In this document: positions 10,452 through 22,595 of the stretch, piece by piece | Layout of the letters: every line of letters starts with the position of its first letter | How positions within the stretch are numbered: the first letter of the stretch is position 1 | From: Apiospora phragmitis | Lineage: Eukaryota > Ascomycota > Sordariomycetes > Amphisphaeriales > Apiosporaceae | Length of the DNA stretch: 64,000 bases | Reading direction: 5' to 3' | Assembly: GCA_038363925.1 (NCBI GenBank) | Contig: JAQQWL010000002.1 | Coordinates: forward strand, 3,410,001-3,474,000 | Program-made: the position numbers and the translations under genes | The notes under the pieces: model-generated | What the model was told of the DNA's origin: nothing | Databases searched by the model: none | The model's input: only the letters and a program-made list of their open reading frames with translations

Positions 10452-12213
10452 GGTGACCTGTGATAACTAGATGTCAGATGGAAAAGACAACAAGTGTGGT
10501 TAGATATTTCCTGAGGCCGTGGCGACCTTGATCTGTCAGGACAAGAGCTGTGTTTGAACACGTCTAGGTAGGCAGGCAGGCAGGTAGGCAGGCAGGGTAG
10601 ATGTCAGTCAAGTATGGTGCTAGGTAGTATTATACCAAAGATGGGTAGTGTCAATGGGAACCTCAGATAGGTCGACAAATGTTGAGACGGGTATGAGAGT
10701 GATATAAGAAGGTAATAGGCTGAGGGTCTAAGACGACGTTGGTGATGGGGGCGTAATAGAGGTGAAGATGGGAAGGGAGGTGATGAGCTGGATGGGGAGA
10801 GAAGAGATGGATAGATGGGAAGAATTCGAAGAAAGAAGGAGGAAGTCTTAAAACAAGTGCGGTTGCTATGGGAAGGCGTAGAGTGAAGTGGGAAAGAGGA
10901 CTGGAGAGTGTGGGCATACAGAATGGTTTGGGTGTGTGAGAAAGAGCGAGAGAGACAAGAGAAGTGCGATCCAGCGCAGTGTGTGTTCGGTTCGGCTGAT
11001 CACGTACAGAGAGCGAGAGAGCTTGAGGTGAGGTGAGAGGTAGGGGTCCCAGGTAGGGAAGGTACCTCCTACCTAGGGTCTAGTGGTCGGCCGGAGGTAC
11101 CGTCTCGCGCGTTGACACTGCAAATGGATACATCGTTGATCTTACCAGCCTCATTGTAGACTGGTCTCGTCTGGGGATGGGCTGAGATCCCGAGAAGGGC
11201 CCATATTAAAGTCGTCATGTACATCATCACCATGCTGGACAGAAAAAGTACTTTGGCTCCGTCTGGCCGTGGTGATTGGCCGGGTGACAAGCTGCGTCGC
11301 CGGGGTGGGGTCCTCAACTTCCGACTTGACCGTCTTTGGTAAAGAGGCGACGAGAAAAGGCGATTGCCTGCAGCTCGAATTGAGATGCTGGTCACTGCGG
11401 CGGTGCCGATGAATGATTGGCTTGGCCGGATGGCGTTTGGCTGCCCAGACAAACTACTGCGCCTTTCCCTCTTGGGCCTTAGTGCAGGCGCACAATTATG
11501 ACCCTGCAGGAGGATTTTAGTGGCTGTTGGCCCGGATCAGAGTCGGATCTTGTGTGGGAGTCCTGTCTTGACTCAAGTGTCAGGAGGAGCGACAAGCGCG
11601 TCCTCCTCCGGTGCTGTTCTCCTCAATGGCTTGTTCCGTCCATGTAGCCGTCCCCGACAGACTCAAGCACGGAGTACTTCATGTTGCACTTAATATCACA
11701 TTGAAGGTTTGTTACTGCATGCTTCCCGTAACTTTTCATTCGGCCTCATCGTTACGTACTTTACGGTCAATCAGTCAATGCAACCATACTCCGTAATCAT
11801 TTCGGTGCATTCATTTCACCGATTACAGGACCTTGAAGCGGCCCACCTTGATGCCGACATGGTTATTGCTTCCACCCAGCGCATTTTTTTTCTGTTCCAT
11901 GTAGAAAATCGCGGTAGACCGGACGCGAAGACAGTCGCGTCCTTCGCGGACACCCAAGACTAATGCTAGCTGGGCAAACTGCTCGCACGACTTCATACTT
12001 TTATATTTCCTGCAACTTCCACCGTTGTTCGTGATCACGGGGTAGATCGGCTCTTAGCACAATGAAAGGCACCTAACTTTACTCAATTGTCCTATTGCTG
12101 TGGTAATTCTATAAGTTGTTGTTTCACGACGCCCCGAAATCCAGGTCTGTCGACCAATTATTCGATCGTCTGAGCATGCATTTCCCTTCCCCCGTCTGGT
12201 CTCGTTGGAAGTA
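10452..12213. other. Intergenic region with leader-like CT-rich DNA
   Basis: The part to about 11040 is CT-rich on the minus strand and contains a GGCA/GGTA microsatellite at 10566-10597. It is probably the leader and promoter of the gene ending at 9546. A 127-codon minus-strand frame at 11069-11452 has one hydrophobic run (about 22 residues) but no recognised homology, so it is not called. From 11460 to 12213 nothing is seen beyond the 3' end of the next gene. Confidence 0.4.
10566..10597. repeat. GGCA/GGTA microsatellite
   Basis: About eight imperfect tetranucleotide units (GGTA, GGCA) in 32 bp, in the likely 5' leader of the minus-strand gene at 9546-10451. Confidence 0.7.
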
Positions 12214-13301
12214 TTACTCCTCGTTGCTGAACCGGGCAGATTCATCCGAGTTCTCTGCTCCTCCGAATAGCCCACGGAACCCAGGTGCTTCCATGCCGGA
12301 CGGGCTACGGGCCCTGCCGTAGTGTCTGCGGGGATGGTGAGCGCTTCTTGACGCAACACGAGGAACAGGAGCTGTGTGTGGCCCATGCAATCGACTTTGA
12401 TGTCGAGCTTCAGGCAAATTTCGTGGAGTCTGAGGTTGCAATGAAGCTGGGAGCGAGTCGTTGTAGACTCTGACCCCAGGATCCGTGCCCATCGTCTCTT
12501 GAGAAATACCCAGCCCACCGTCATCACGGCGCGTTTCCGATGCTGAATGACTGACCGAGGTTCGAGTAAGGGAGTGTTCAGCTGACTCTACAGAATGGTT
12601 TGCAGAATACAAGAAGGAATTTGAGCCACCCTCTGCCTGCTTTACCAATCAGTCACTCAAGCGAGGTATTCTGTTTATATTGGGAGTCGAGCTTACCGGA
12701 ACGGATGCGATCGTTTCAGTCTGAGCTCCTTCAACTGAAGAGAGATTGAATCTCATCATGGGAGGATCTCGGGCGAGCTCCTCCGGATGATTTGGCGGTG
12801 CTTGATTGAACGTTCGCTGAACCATCGTTGTCAGTCTGACAGCTATAAGATGAAGAGTAGTAGGCATACGAATGGGAGTGACAGTTCATCAGACACTCTT
12901 CTCACGCCTACAGAAAACGGCGGAGGCAGTCTTATTGCACTTGAATTAGGCCCTTGCCAAAGGGACGAAGCATACGGCGACGTGCTCTGCGAGCTTCTAG
13001 ATGCCTCATGCGATGTCGGCGCCTCCACTTTCGAAGGGAAAGGTGTAAGCTTAGGTGGCCTTCGTGGTGGTAAACTGAATAGCTTGGGGGTGTCAGGCTG
13101 GCAGTATCGCTTTGGCGTCTCCGTGCTACCTCGCTCGTCCGTGACTGCGGGTTTTTGTGTTTGGGGAGTAGCCATAAGCGATTCCTTGATTTCTGAATCA
13201 CTATGTTCATGCAGGCTTTGAGATCGTCTAGTTGGAGCATCTTGCCGGGTAAGATATCTCTTGAAGCGACGGCGGTGCTCAAAATCCTTGACCTCAGTCA
13301 T
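12214..13301 (-). CDS. Conserved fungal protein of unknown function, three exons
   Basis: Three exons give 324 residues: 12870-13301, 12697-12816 and 12214-12636, with introns 12817-12869 (donor GTATGC) and 12637-12696 (donor GTAAGC). The frame is phase 0 across both junctions. An alternative acceptor three bases upstream (exon from 12639) would add one Gln. The start chosen is the ATG at 13301 (MTEVKDFEHRRRF), with an in-frame ATG at 13343 as an alternative. The first two thirds are Ser/Pro-rich and probably disordered. The conserved part is near the C-terminus: 'RVYNDSLPASLQPQTP', 'LPEARHQSRLHG' and 'APGFRGLFGGAEN'. I recognise this motif set from uncharacterised Sordariomycete proteins. 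No enzyme motif or membrane segment is present, and I assign no function. Confidence 0.68.
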
Positions 13302-15651
13302 GGTGACTGAGATTGCAGTTGGTGGAAGTCGCAACATGGCCATTGTTACCTAGTAGCAGCGCACATCTGGACGAGGTTCTCAGCAAGATTCCGGCTATTG
13401 GATTAGCATCCGGCGTCGTCGCGCGATGCCTGGCTACATGTACAAGTTGGATTAGATATATTCTGCAGCTACAATTGCACGCATCCTGGACTGCAAAGCG
13501 CGAGCGGTTGCCGTCATCAGAAGGCGCGGATGTGCGGGCTGGTGACTGCCTGATGCTTCATCATGCTGTTCCTTCTAGGCTCAAGTCAGAGAATCACCGC
13601 TATTGACTTAGAACTGGCCAAGATAGAGCGACCCAAAAATGGCGGTGCAGAGAGCACTTGCCGATATCTCAAATTGCAAATTAAGCAATACGTCCCTAAG
13701 CACGCGTAACTTGCCGCTACATACTTATGCTCATACTGCTCTTCGCTGAAAGCTTTGAAGCTCTATTTCGACACGAATTTTACACTGGCTTGGGAATATT
13801 TACGAGCCAAGATGAATTCTGATGTCTATCAATCAATAATTGACGCAAATATAGGTGCGATATAGCATCTATTGCATGCTAACGCTTAATTGCACGTCAC
13901 TTCTGACAAGACATATACCGATATACCATTTGGGTCAATGTCGGCTCGTCGGCTTTTGGCCCAGTGGCATATTCAACTACATACTTCACGTAAGTACTCG
14001 CCTTGGCTCCCATTCACGAAACTCAACGTACACGGCTTCGAAGACCCGTGCCGAGTAGGACACTTGTCAAAGTTGGGTTCGTTCCTGCATCTTATACCAA
14101 AACATGTAGATTAATTGCATAGGTAAAGTACTGTCTGTCGTATGGCTCAATACAGGTGGTTTCGAGGCCTTCAGCCAAACCTTCTCCGCTCTATCGCATC
14201 TACGGCACTCAAGCCCTGCGTGGCCTCAAGGACGACTACTACTACTTACAGGCCATGGTGGTTGAGAAGAGACAAGTTGCTGTACGCATTGTATACTCCG
14301 TTTTCTGCCCGGGGCATATAAAAGATAATAAGATGGATACTGCCGTTGCATCGTCTACTGCCAACCTGTCAGCTGCGGGCACAGGTTCAAGCACGAGAAG
14401 TTACCTAAGATGATAGGCATTAATGTATGTATGTAGCCTTGAGGCTTGAGCCCTTGACCGACGGGAGCTAGCAGAGGACCGGGCACCAATCAAATGACCC
14501 CACCCGTCCCTCTCCAGTTCCAGCTGGCTCCGTAGCTGCAGCGTTCAACAGAGGCGAGCACTGTATTACCTAAAGAAAGGAGAGGCACATATCGCTGGTC
14601 AGGTCTATGTCAATCGAATTGTCCGAACCAGCGCTGAGGTCTTGTTCGAATGCATCGACTTCACCATCCGCCAACATTCGCCAATTTTAGCAAGGAACCG
14701 TTGACCTCGTATTTGGCTTATTGAGCTGCTGCAGTGTGGGCTATACCACCTTACATGCGGTCTAAACCGAAAAAAGACGGTCAATCTTGCATTTGCCCGG
14801 CGAACCTCAACCTCGAGCTGTCCTTGCCTGGGGCCTGGTGCTCCTGGTACTCCTGGCACTACTGGACTCCAGTCCGAGCCATCCAGTGACAGATAATAGC
14901 ACAGTGGGCAGCAGGGAAGATTGATATCGCACGTTATCGTATGCGTGCTGCACCCTGCACCCCGTGAATTTACTGCACTGTACTGGACTGACAACCTACC
15001 TAACCTACCTTCTCTATCCCACTCAACTCGACTACCTTACTACACACGTAGGTGCATTCGTTGTACCTGACTGACATCGCCAGGTACTGGCATTATTCTG
15101 TCTCTTCCCCCACCAGCTTCACTCGTTCCATCCTTTTGTGTTGTCGTCCATCGTTTCTTGTTCCTAATGCTCTCACTTCGACCGGCTCGGCACTGGAATA
15201 CACCGCAACGGCACCACCACATCCCATTGCGATCCGCGGTTTCGCCCAGTCGAGCCCCCCATTTCACGATTCACCACTGAAGTCCAGCACACCGAAGCTA
15301 TCGCGCCGACTCTCTTCCCTAAATAAATTTCGACCTTTTCTGTGATAAAACTCTCGTCGCGAGTCCACCATCGACCCATTCTACGGGTGTCTGCCAACGC
15401 CTGGATCCTTATAACCCAAACAGCCTCCATCACGACTACTTTCATTTGGTTGGGGCTTCTTCCACGCTTTGCTCAGACGCCGAAGGACTGCGTGTGGGTT
15501 GACTTTGGGTTCTGCTGTTTGATCCGTTTTGCTTGGGATAAAGGCCGCCTACGGACAGCCACCGCGGATCCGCCCCAGCTCCCATCCCACAAGCTCGACA
15601 CATTAGACTTTCTCATCAGCACTATCCTAGCTAATAAGGCCACTCGCCACC
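13302..15651. other. Gene-free region upstream of the PDK1-like gene
   Basis: 2.35 kb without a supportable gene. From about 15000 to 15651 the plus strand is pyrimidine-rich and lacks long ATG-initiated frames, as expected for the promoter and leader of the kinase gene. Between 13600 and 14900 there are only short random frames. Confidence 0.45.
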
Positions 15652-18232
15652 ATGAATAACGACCTAAGTCTTTCTCGAGCCCTTGGCGGCTTACGAATCG
15701 CGAACCCTGACGACGCCGAACCCAGTCCTCAAGAAGCTTTGGCTGAACGTGACGAGGCTGCTCAACCTGTCGTCTCCCGTCAGACTTCTAACAGTGTAGC
15801 TCAGCTACAAGGCCAAGACTCGCAGAGTCCAATTCGGCCCCAGAGCCAACCCGAAACCCAAGAGAGCAGAAGCCAACCCGTCGACCCCGGCCTCCCATAT
15901 CCAGATCCCCAGGGGCAACTCTCGAACCCATACCCACACCACACGTCTCCGCCATATTCTGGTCCGTCTGCACGGCCTGGTTCCGGTATATACACGGCTG
16001 CGGAGCGAGACCAAGCGGCTGATTCCTACAAAATGCTACGGTCTGAGGCATCCTAGGTCGTCCATGTACAATATGCCGACAAGACAAGATTCTCGGTCAA
16101 ACCCCAACTATACCACAAATCCTGCTGCTGTCCCCTCGAGGGAATCCAGCCATCGAGATCGATCCTACAACCCGAACAGACAGGCTCCTCCGGGACCAGG
16201 CGGTGGTGGTCCCTTGCCTATTAGGAGAAGCTCAAGGGGGATGGGTGGGGGATACGCGTCGATACCTGGCATTCCCACCGTCCCTGAGCCTCGAGGCCCA
16301 ATTCGGCCTGACCTGCCCATGTCCAACAGCAGCGAGGACTGGAAGGACAGAGGTGCGGCGGTCAGTACTCGGAGAGAAATCGACGCAAATGGAAAGACGA
16401 TCGTAAAAACCGTGAAAAAGGGGGTCCGTGACTTCTCATTTGGTCGTGTCCTCGGCGAAGGATCATACAGTACAGTCTACCTTGCTACCGACCGACAAAC
16501 ACTCAAGGAATATGCCATCAAGGTTCTGGAGAAGAGGCATATTATCAAGGAGAAAAAGATCAAATACGTCAACATCGAGAAAGATACCCTGAACCGACTC
16601 ACAGAGCATCCGGGCATTGTCCGTCTCTACTATACCTTCCAAGATGAGAATTCGCTCTACTACGTGCTGGATTTGTGCAACAGCGGAGAGCTGCTAGGTG
16701 TTCTCAAGAAGACGGGGACTTTTGATGTTGAATGCGCAAGGTTCTTCGGGGCGCAGATTCTCGACTCCATCGAGTACATGCACTCTCGAGGTGTTATTCA
16801 CCGTGACCTCAAGCCCGAAAATGTTCTCCTTGACGATTCTATGCATGTTAAGATCACTGATTTTGGCACCGCTCGGCTTCTCACAGACCCCCGTGCACCG
16901 CAGACCCGCTGCTGCTGCTGCTAGGACGGACGACCGCCCTGGCAGAGATAGGCCACAGGATGATACAAGAGCCGAGTCATTTGTTGGCACCGCTGAATAC
17001 GTGAGCCCCGAACTGCTTCGTAATAAGAACGCTTGTAAGGCGAGTGATCTATGGGCTTTCGGTTGCATCATCTACCAACTCCTGGCTGGGCGGCCACCAT
17101 TCAAGGGGGGTTCCGAATACCTGACATTTCAGAAAATCGTGGAACTTGACTATGGGTTCCCTCCCGGCTTCCCTCCAGCTGCCCAGGACTTGATAGAACG
17201 TCTTTTGGTCTTGGATCCCGGAAGACGACTCACCATCGAACATATCAAAAACCACGAGTTCTTTGATGGCCAGACCTTTGGTAAGCAATTATGGAGAATG
17301 AAGGCTCCACGATTGCGTCCGTATGCACCACCTCCACAAGAACCCAAGATCATCAACCTCAACGGCGGCAGCTCAAACTCGCCCCAACCTGCATCTCAGC
17401 CACGATTGCACCCAACCAACAACAATGGTATGAACGGCTCAGTACGCACTCCTGGGCGTATAGTCACGGATATCCCCCCGCCATCGCAACTGGATATTGA
17501 ATGGTCTCCTGTCTTAAACCGCACCAATGAGAGAATATTAAGACTTGGCGACCTGTTGGTTATGTCGACGCCCATCCCGAACAGTCCACATGCTAAGGGT
17601 GGTGGTGAGCATGGAGAGGGACACAGGAAATTTGCTCGTTTCTTTGGAGGAAGCACGACCAAGAAGAGGCAGCGGCTTGTGATGATTACGTCAAGCGGCC
17701 GGATCGTGCTGGCCCCGGCAGGAGGCGAGGAGAAGAAATCCAAGCAAGAAATATCACTTCTTGCGCCCGATTGCGCCTGGAGAACCCAGATTGATGCCAA
17801 GGGACAGACAGTCTGGTGTGTCGATTCGGTAAGTTGATCTGACAAACGCGTCCCACCTTACAGTGTGATCATGCTGACCTTAACAAGTACGGGATGCACT
17901 ATACCTTTGAGGAACCCAAAGCTGCGAACTCTTTTGATTCTTCTAGGCCCACTGCCGACGACTGGATCGAAAACTTGGAGCAGGCTAGAGACATGGCCGT
18001 ATCGCTGAACAACAACGACAACGGTTTTGGTGACATGTCGTCATCTATGTCTAGTCCGGCCAGTACGTTCGGTGGCAATGGTGCTTTGAACTCGGAGGGC
18101 TTTGGTATCAGCGATAGGTCGCACAGGAATCATCTCAGCAAGAGCCAACTGAGTCTGGAGGACACTACGACAACCAAGCGCAATCGCTTCAGCAAGCGTC
18201 AGTCCAAGCAAGGACTTGGTCCAGCATTCTAA
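15652..18232 (+). CDS. PDK1/Pkh-type AGC-kinase kinase (two frameshifts)
   Basis: Phosphoinositide-dependent kinase-1 homologue (Pkh1/2 of yeast, Ksg1 of S. pombe), the activation-loop kinase for other AGC kinases in cell-wall integrity and membrane-lipid signalling. Exons are 15652-17828 and 17888-18232 (intron 17829-17887). The ATG has a strong context (CCACCATGA). The N-terminal 250 residues are disordered. The kinase domain shows the glycine loop (LGEGSYSTVYLA), YAIK lysine, HRDLKPEN, DFGTA, and 'VGTAEYVSPELL' with SPE in place of APE. Substrate-binding PDK1 features such as 'GGSEYLTFQKI' follow. The tail after 'MHYTFEEP' completes a PH-like region. Two extra bases interrupt the frame: one at about 16045-16048, just before an in-frame TAG at 16054, and one between 16889 and 16923, near the CTG run before another TAG. 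Allowing for both gives 840 codons. Confidence 0.88.
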
Positions 18233-19047
18233 GATTACCCGGAGATGGTGGCCGATTCTGCTGCACAATACTTGCGGTGCCTAGATCGAGAGTCACGGGT
18301 CCACTTCACTTTATTTTCTCATGTTCAGCGCGGGCGTAGCAGGTTCTGGCAGCACTTTTGATGATGACCGGGGAGAACAGGGAATCTGGCTAGCAGTAGT
18401 CTAGCAGATGCCAAATGTTGCCCAAACACGGTATTAACACGGAAGGTGTCTCCCGAAAATCACTTGTTAACTGGGATAACGGGGTTTTTTCTATCGATCA
18501 CAACCCCTTGAATTGCATTTTAATCAACTTGGTGCCTGCCTTGATGAGGTTTGCAAGGCAGTCGCATTGAACTTCGTCTTTGCGGGAACGGATGGGACAA
18601 GATGGACCTGTAGCAAAACAGCATCTTCTTGTTTCTTTTTCTTGCGTTCGGAGGGGCGGCCGAGTAGAGGGCAAGTATGAAGAGGTCCTGGGGCTATGAT
18701 GCTATACATCATCCCCGGGCCAGCATTGCATATGTATGGAGTATTCAGATAGGACAATCAGGAGTTGGCTCAACTCGATGGTTCCAGACTAGATGCGGGA
18801 CTTGGGATGTAGGTCTATCTACCTATGGCACTTAGCCTCCCTATTCAAATACACATTGAAGATATAGCTATCTGCATATAATAGTAATCTACAATGTCCA
18901 GATTGCTGGAAGCGATAAGAGTACTCTACTGTAGGTAGGTATAGAAGAAGACTAGCCACACTGCGCCGCTTCGCGGCTCTAACTTACTTAGGTTGTAGCG
19001 AGGGATACGGCCACGTACGCCGACACCTGTGACCAGCTCTTTCTTTT

Positions 19048-19345
19048 ATCGCCGATACCCCTTAACCCTTCCCTCCGTTAGCAGCCCCCTATTAACGTCG
19101 TCAACCCCTTCCCTCGTCGGCGCCAGGTCCCTTCCCGCCAGGTCCCTTCCCTCGTCGGTAACAGCTCCCGTCCCTCGCTTCTTTCCCTCGTTAGCGCCAG
19201 CCCCCTTCCCTCTGCTACCGACTGCCCCTACCCCCTCGTCGACGCCAGCCCCTTCCCCTCACCGGCGCTAACTCTTTTTTTCTTCGACGCCAACCCTTTT
19301 TCCTCGTCGACGCCAGCCCTTTTTCCTCCGTCGCCAGCTACCCCT
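19048..19345. repeat. Degenerate minisatellite, unit about 21-28 bp
   Basis: About a dozen imperfect copies built on CCCTTCCCTCGTCGGCGCCA with variable C and T runs. Units diverge strongly, especially downstream where CCC blocks become TTTTT. It can be read as an open frame (19029-19271) but the product is only a Pro/Ser repeat, so it is not called a gene. Confidence 0.7.
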
Positions 19346-19479
19346 CGCCGACAAACCGGAAAAGCCACCTCTAACCACCCTCTCACCACGCGTACGGCTA
19401 CGACCGGCTATTTGCGCCTGCGCACGGCAGCACGGGCCGCCCGAATTGAGTCGGGTGTCAGTTTTTTTTTTCGCAAACC

Positions 19480-19760
19480 TACGGAGGGCCCCTTCAAAAG
19501 TCTTTACATACCCCCTGTCGCCAAGTTTCTTGGCACAGTTGTATGCCAGCTGCCGCTCTACCGTAAAGAACTCACAAGCCCAGACGGAATAGAGCAGGGA
19601 TGATTTAACCAATCAAGATCTACGTTCAGGGAATAAACTGTCTAAAACGGTGCTCTAGTACAGTTTTGCGTGCACGTCGGAACGCCAGCTGACAGGACGG
19701 CCACTAAGAGCAGTCTTGGCTACAGGGGGTATGTAAAGACTTTTGAAGGGGACCTCCGTA
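19480..19760. mobile_element. Short element with 44-46 bp terminal inverted repeats and TA ends, probable Tc1/mariner-type MITE
   Basis: The segment 19480-19525 is matched by the reverse complement of 19715-19760 at 44 of 46 positions. Mismatches are at arm positions 9 and 40. The match stops exactly at a TA dinucleotide on both outer sides (TACGGAGG... and ...CCTCCGTA), and the flanks beyond are unrelated. That is what a TA target-site duplication of a Tc1/mariner-superfamily insertion looks like. The 189-bp interior has no coding capacity, so the element would be non-autonomous. Family assignment is inference from the TA and arm length. I do not recognise the arm sequence as a named element. 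Confidence 0.72.
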
Positions 19761-19819
19761 CTAGTACTGTAGATATCTCAAGTGCATACCGGTATTGATG
19801 CCCTCTATAGAGCACGGGC

Positions 19820-19910
19820 CACTACAGTTGGGAAGAGTCCAGTAAAAGAGCCTCACATGCTCCACTGTTTTCGTCCAGCCTCATTTTAGGCTCTAGTCCC
19901 AACTGTAGTG
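19820..19910. repeat. Nested inverted repeat (hairpin) of 91 bp
   Basis: A perfect 14-bp inverted repeat (CACTACAGTTGGGA at 19820-19833, complement at 19897-19910) encloses a second 7-bp pair (AGAGCCT at 19847-19853, AGGCTCT at 19888-19894). It lies 60 bp after the inverted-repeat element. No target-site duplication is visible. It could be another small transposon relic. Confidence 0.6.
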
Positions 19911-20201
19911 CAAACACCAATCAAGACCATTGATCACCGCCAAGCCAACAGCAAGTCGCGTTTGGCCGGGAGAGAGACGAGACCGTCCAGTTCTCCAAAA
20001 TTTCTCGATCGCGAACCTGACTTACAACCTCCGGACCAAAAGCCCATCGCCCATCGTCGCACCGGCCAGCACAACGCTACCCAACGCTACATACGCTACG
20101 GCATCCTGTCTCACCAGGCAACAAAACGAATCGAACATTCGTGATCCCCTCTTATTATCCTGTCAATTGCTTGGGTCGTTCGTTGATGCTTGGCCGTCAA
20201 A

Positions 20202-22283
20202 ATGCAGCCCGCTTATCGTCAGTTCCCGCAACAGCAGGTGCCACCTCGCACTCCTCACTCGTCCGGCCCGCGACGTGGAGGGGGCATCGGTACGTGTTCT
20301 TCTCTGGATTGATTCGTCTTTTCCTTGCTTTTGTTATGGAATGCATTCGGTATCTCGGTCGTCGCCGCCTCCAAGGTTGCAACACAAGGCGCAACGGGGA
20401 CAAGTGGAAGAAGCCGGGCCTTGGGTCTGCGCCGCCAGTGCGGTCGTCCCGATTCGACACAAACACGCTATAATCCGCCATTTGCTGGCTTTACATGATG
20501 AGCATGTCACGACCATTCCTCAAACCATACCCCACACAGAAATCCATGGCTCCACAGATCATTCAATCAATAGCTAGCCATCAACTAGTGCCAGGGTACC
20601 CGTCTTGATCTTCTGGAATCCATCTTGCCCTGTCTTGTCTTCATGCAGATGCAGCTGCTGCCCGTCACCTCCATCGCAACCGTGTCTGGCCAACCGTTTA
20701 CCACTGCCTTCCCGAACTTACCTTCGCTAACTACTTGGTCATGGCAGGCCCTATGATGTCCTCGGGACCTCACCACCAAGTTCCCTTAACCCAGGCCCAG
20801 GTGGCACAACAACAGCAGGCCGCCGCGATGCAAGTCGAGATGGCGAAGCGACGAAGCCGCAAACCCACTGATAAAAACCTCCCCGATAATATTGACGAGT
20901 GTACCATTGGTGAAATGGGCGTCAAATACAGAGAACTGCGCGACTTCGAGCGGCGGCTTGACGCGACCATGACGCGAAAGAGATTGGACATCGTAGATTC
21001 CGTCAACAGGAGCGTGAAGGTAAGCCAATATTTTACCCCTGGCTCAATTGGGAACTTTCGTTAACGGGCGGCCGGTCCAAGCGATGGAAAACGCTGCGTG
21101 TCTGGATTTCCAATACCGCTGAAGACCAGCAATGGCAGAACAACGACCTCAACGTACCCGCTTTCGATTTCAGCTCGAATCTGGAACCCACCTATCGAAT
21201 CAAAATCGAAGGTCGCCTTCTCGATGATGACGACGATATGGACAAAGAGGATGCCGGCGACGAGGATGAAGAAGACAAGATGGACGAGGACGGTGCCGAT
21301 GCCAAGTCCAAAGCAACCAAGGCACCCAAGTATCGCTTCTCCCACTTCTTCAAGGCCTTGACAGTCGACTTTCCTGCGAATCGCAAGGGCATTGATCAGA
21401 GCATGGAGTGGAAAAAGCCAGAACGAACTGGTCCCTCAACCAACCTCCCGGCTTCTGCGGACTTTGACGAGTTGATCTTCAAGCGCAGCGGCGACGAGAA
21501 CATGCACATCGTCATCAACTTGACACGCCATGAAGACCCAGAACGTTACACCGTCGAGCCCGCTCTCGCCGACATCGTCGACAAGACAGAAGCCACACGG
21601 CAAGAAGTCGTCATGGCTGTGTGGGACTACATCAAATTCATGGGTCTGCAGGAGGACGAGGAGAAACGCAATTTCAGATGCGATGACCTTCTAAAAAAGG
21701 TACGGTGTTACTGCTGACGGACTATTTGGCTTCAATCCACTAACTGAAGGACAACTAGGCTTTTAACATCGAGACGGGCTCTATCCCCCTCCTCTACAAC
21801 TACATTACGCCCCAGTTGAAACCTCTCCCGGCCGTCAAACTCCCTTACACTATTCGGGTGGACGAGGAGTTCCATAAGGACCCCAAGCCAACCGTCTACG
21901 ACATTCGGGTGGCGGTAGATGATCCCCTGAAGGAGAAGATGGTGACTTTCCTCAACAATCCTGGATATGCCAGCATGCTCAAAGAGGTTGCTTTGCTTGA
22001 CGAGCAACTTGCTACCCTTGTGCAGGCTATCCACGTGTCCAAGTCTAAGCATGCGTTCTTGTCTTCATTAAGCGAAGACCCAGCTACCTTCGTCAAAGAC
22101 TGGCTCAGCTCTCAAAAACGGGATCTCGACATCATCATGGGCGAATCCATCAGAGGCAGCGGTGAACATGCCGCGACGGGTGATGAGTGGAGGACGGGCG
22201 GCAAAGACAGCGTATGGAACACCGTCAACGCGAAAGAATCAGTTACAATGCTGTTGGCAAAACAACCACACGTTCCACGCTAA
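20202..22283 (+). CDS. SNF12: SWIB-domain chromatin-remodelling subunit, SNF12/RSC6 (SMARCD) homologue
   Basis: A subunit of a SWI/SNF-type remodelling complex in the nucleus. Four exons encode 500 residues: 20202-20289, 20748-21019, 21082-21699 and 21759-22283. The introns are 458, 62 and 59 nt. All phases agree, and the first and third introns have CTAAC branch sites. The Gln-rich N-terminus leads to the family signature 'AKRRSRKPTDKNLPD' and 'ELRDFERRLDATMTRKRLD', then 'RVWISNT' of the SMARCD core. An acidic insert (DDDDDMDKEDAGDEDEED) precedes the SWIB domain (about residues 300-390), with 'AVWDYIKFMGLQ' and 'RCDDLLKKAFNI'. The C-terminal helix region 'LLDEQLATLVQAIHVSK' and 'KRDLDIIMGE' is also typical. 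The long first intron may contain regulatory sequence. RSC6 cannot be separated from SNF12 by eye, since filamentous fungi usually have one such gene. No frameshift. Confidence 0.9.
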
Positions 22284-22595
22284 AGCTTTGCATCTGGTTG
22301 GGCAAGGGGCACGGATTTGACGTTTATCGTGGAAAATGGGGAGTTCTCGGCGTGTTTAGTCTATGCTCGATTATGTGCGTCAATCACGATATCCAAGAGG
22401 GCAGGAGCATTCGTTTATGATGATTTATATTTGCTGTACTACTACATATGAGGAGAACTCTTGCCACGTACAAGATCCGTCTGGCTGAAGGAGGCTGTGA
22501 GGTGGCTAATGGATAAGAATTTGTTCCGCCAAACTTGTTGATACCGGTCTGACTATAGCATACCACCAGTTGACATTCTCAGTCCTTTCTGTTGC
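22284..22595. other. Convergent intergenic region
   Basis: 312 bp between the SNF12 stop and the stop of the dehydrogenase gene. Nothing seen beyond the two expected 3' ends. Confidence 0.5.

Larger units (their letters stand above)
18233..20201. other. Gene-free block containing several repeat structures
   Basis: Nearly 2 kb without genes between PDK1 and SNF12. The first 700 bp hold the 3' end of the kinase gene and nothing else seen. From about 18960 to 19911 the sequence is repeat-like: a GC hairpin (GCCGCTTCGCGGC) at 18965-18977, a degenerate minisatellite, an inverted-repeat element and a nested hairpin, listed separately. The last 290 bp should be the SNF12 promoter and leader. Confidence 0.6.

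Noticed and set aside
11069..11452. 127-codon minus-strand frame with one hydrophobic stretch
   Set aside because: No homology recognised, no convincing start context or splice partners; one hydrophobic run is not enough.
19029..19271. 80-codon plus-strand frame of Pro, Ser and Ala
   Set aside because: It is a translation of the minisatellite.
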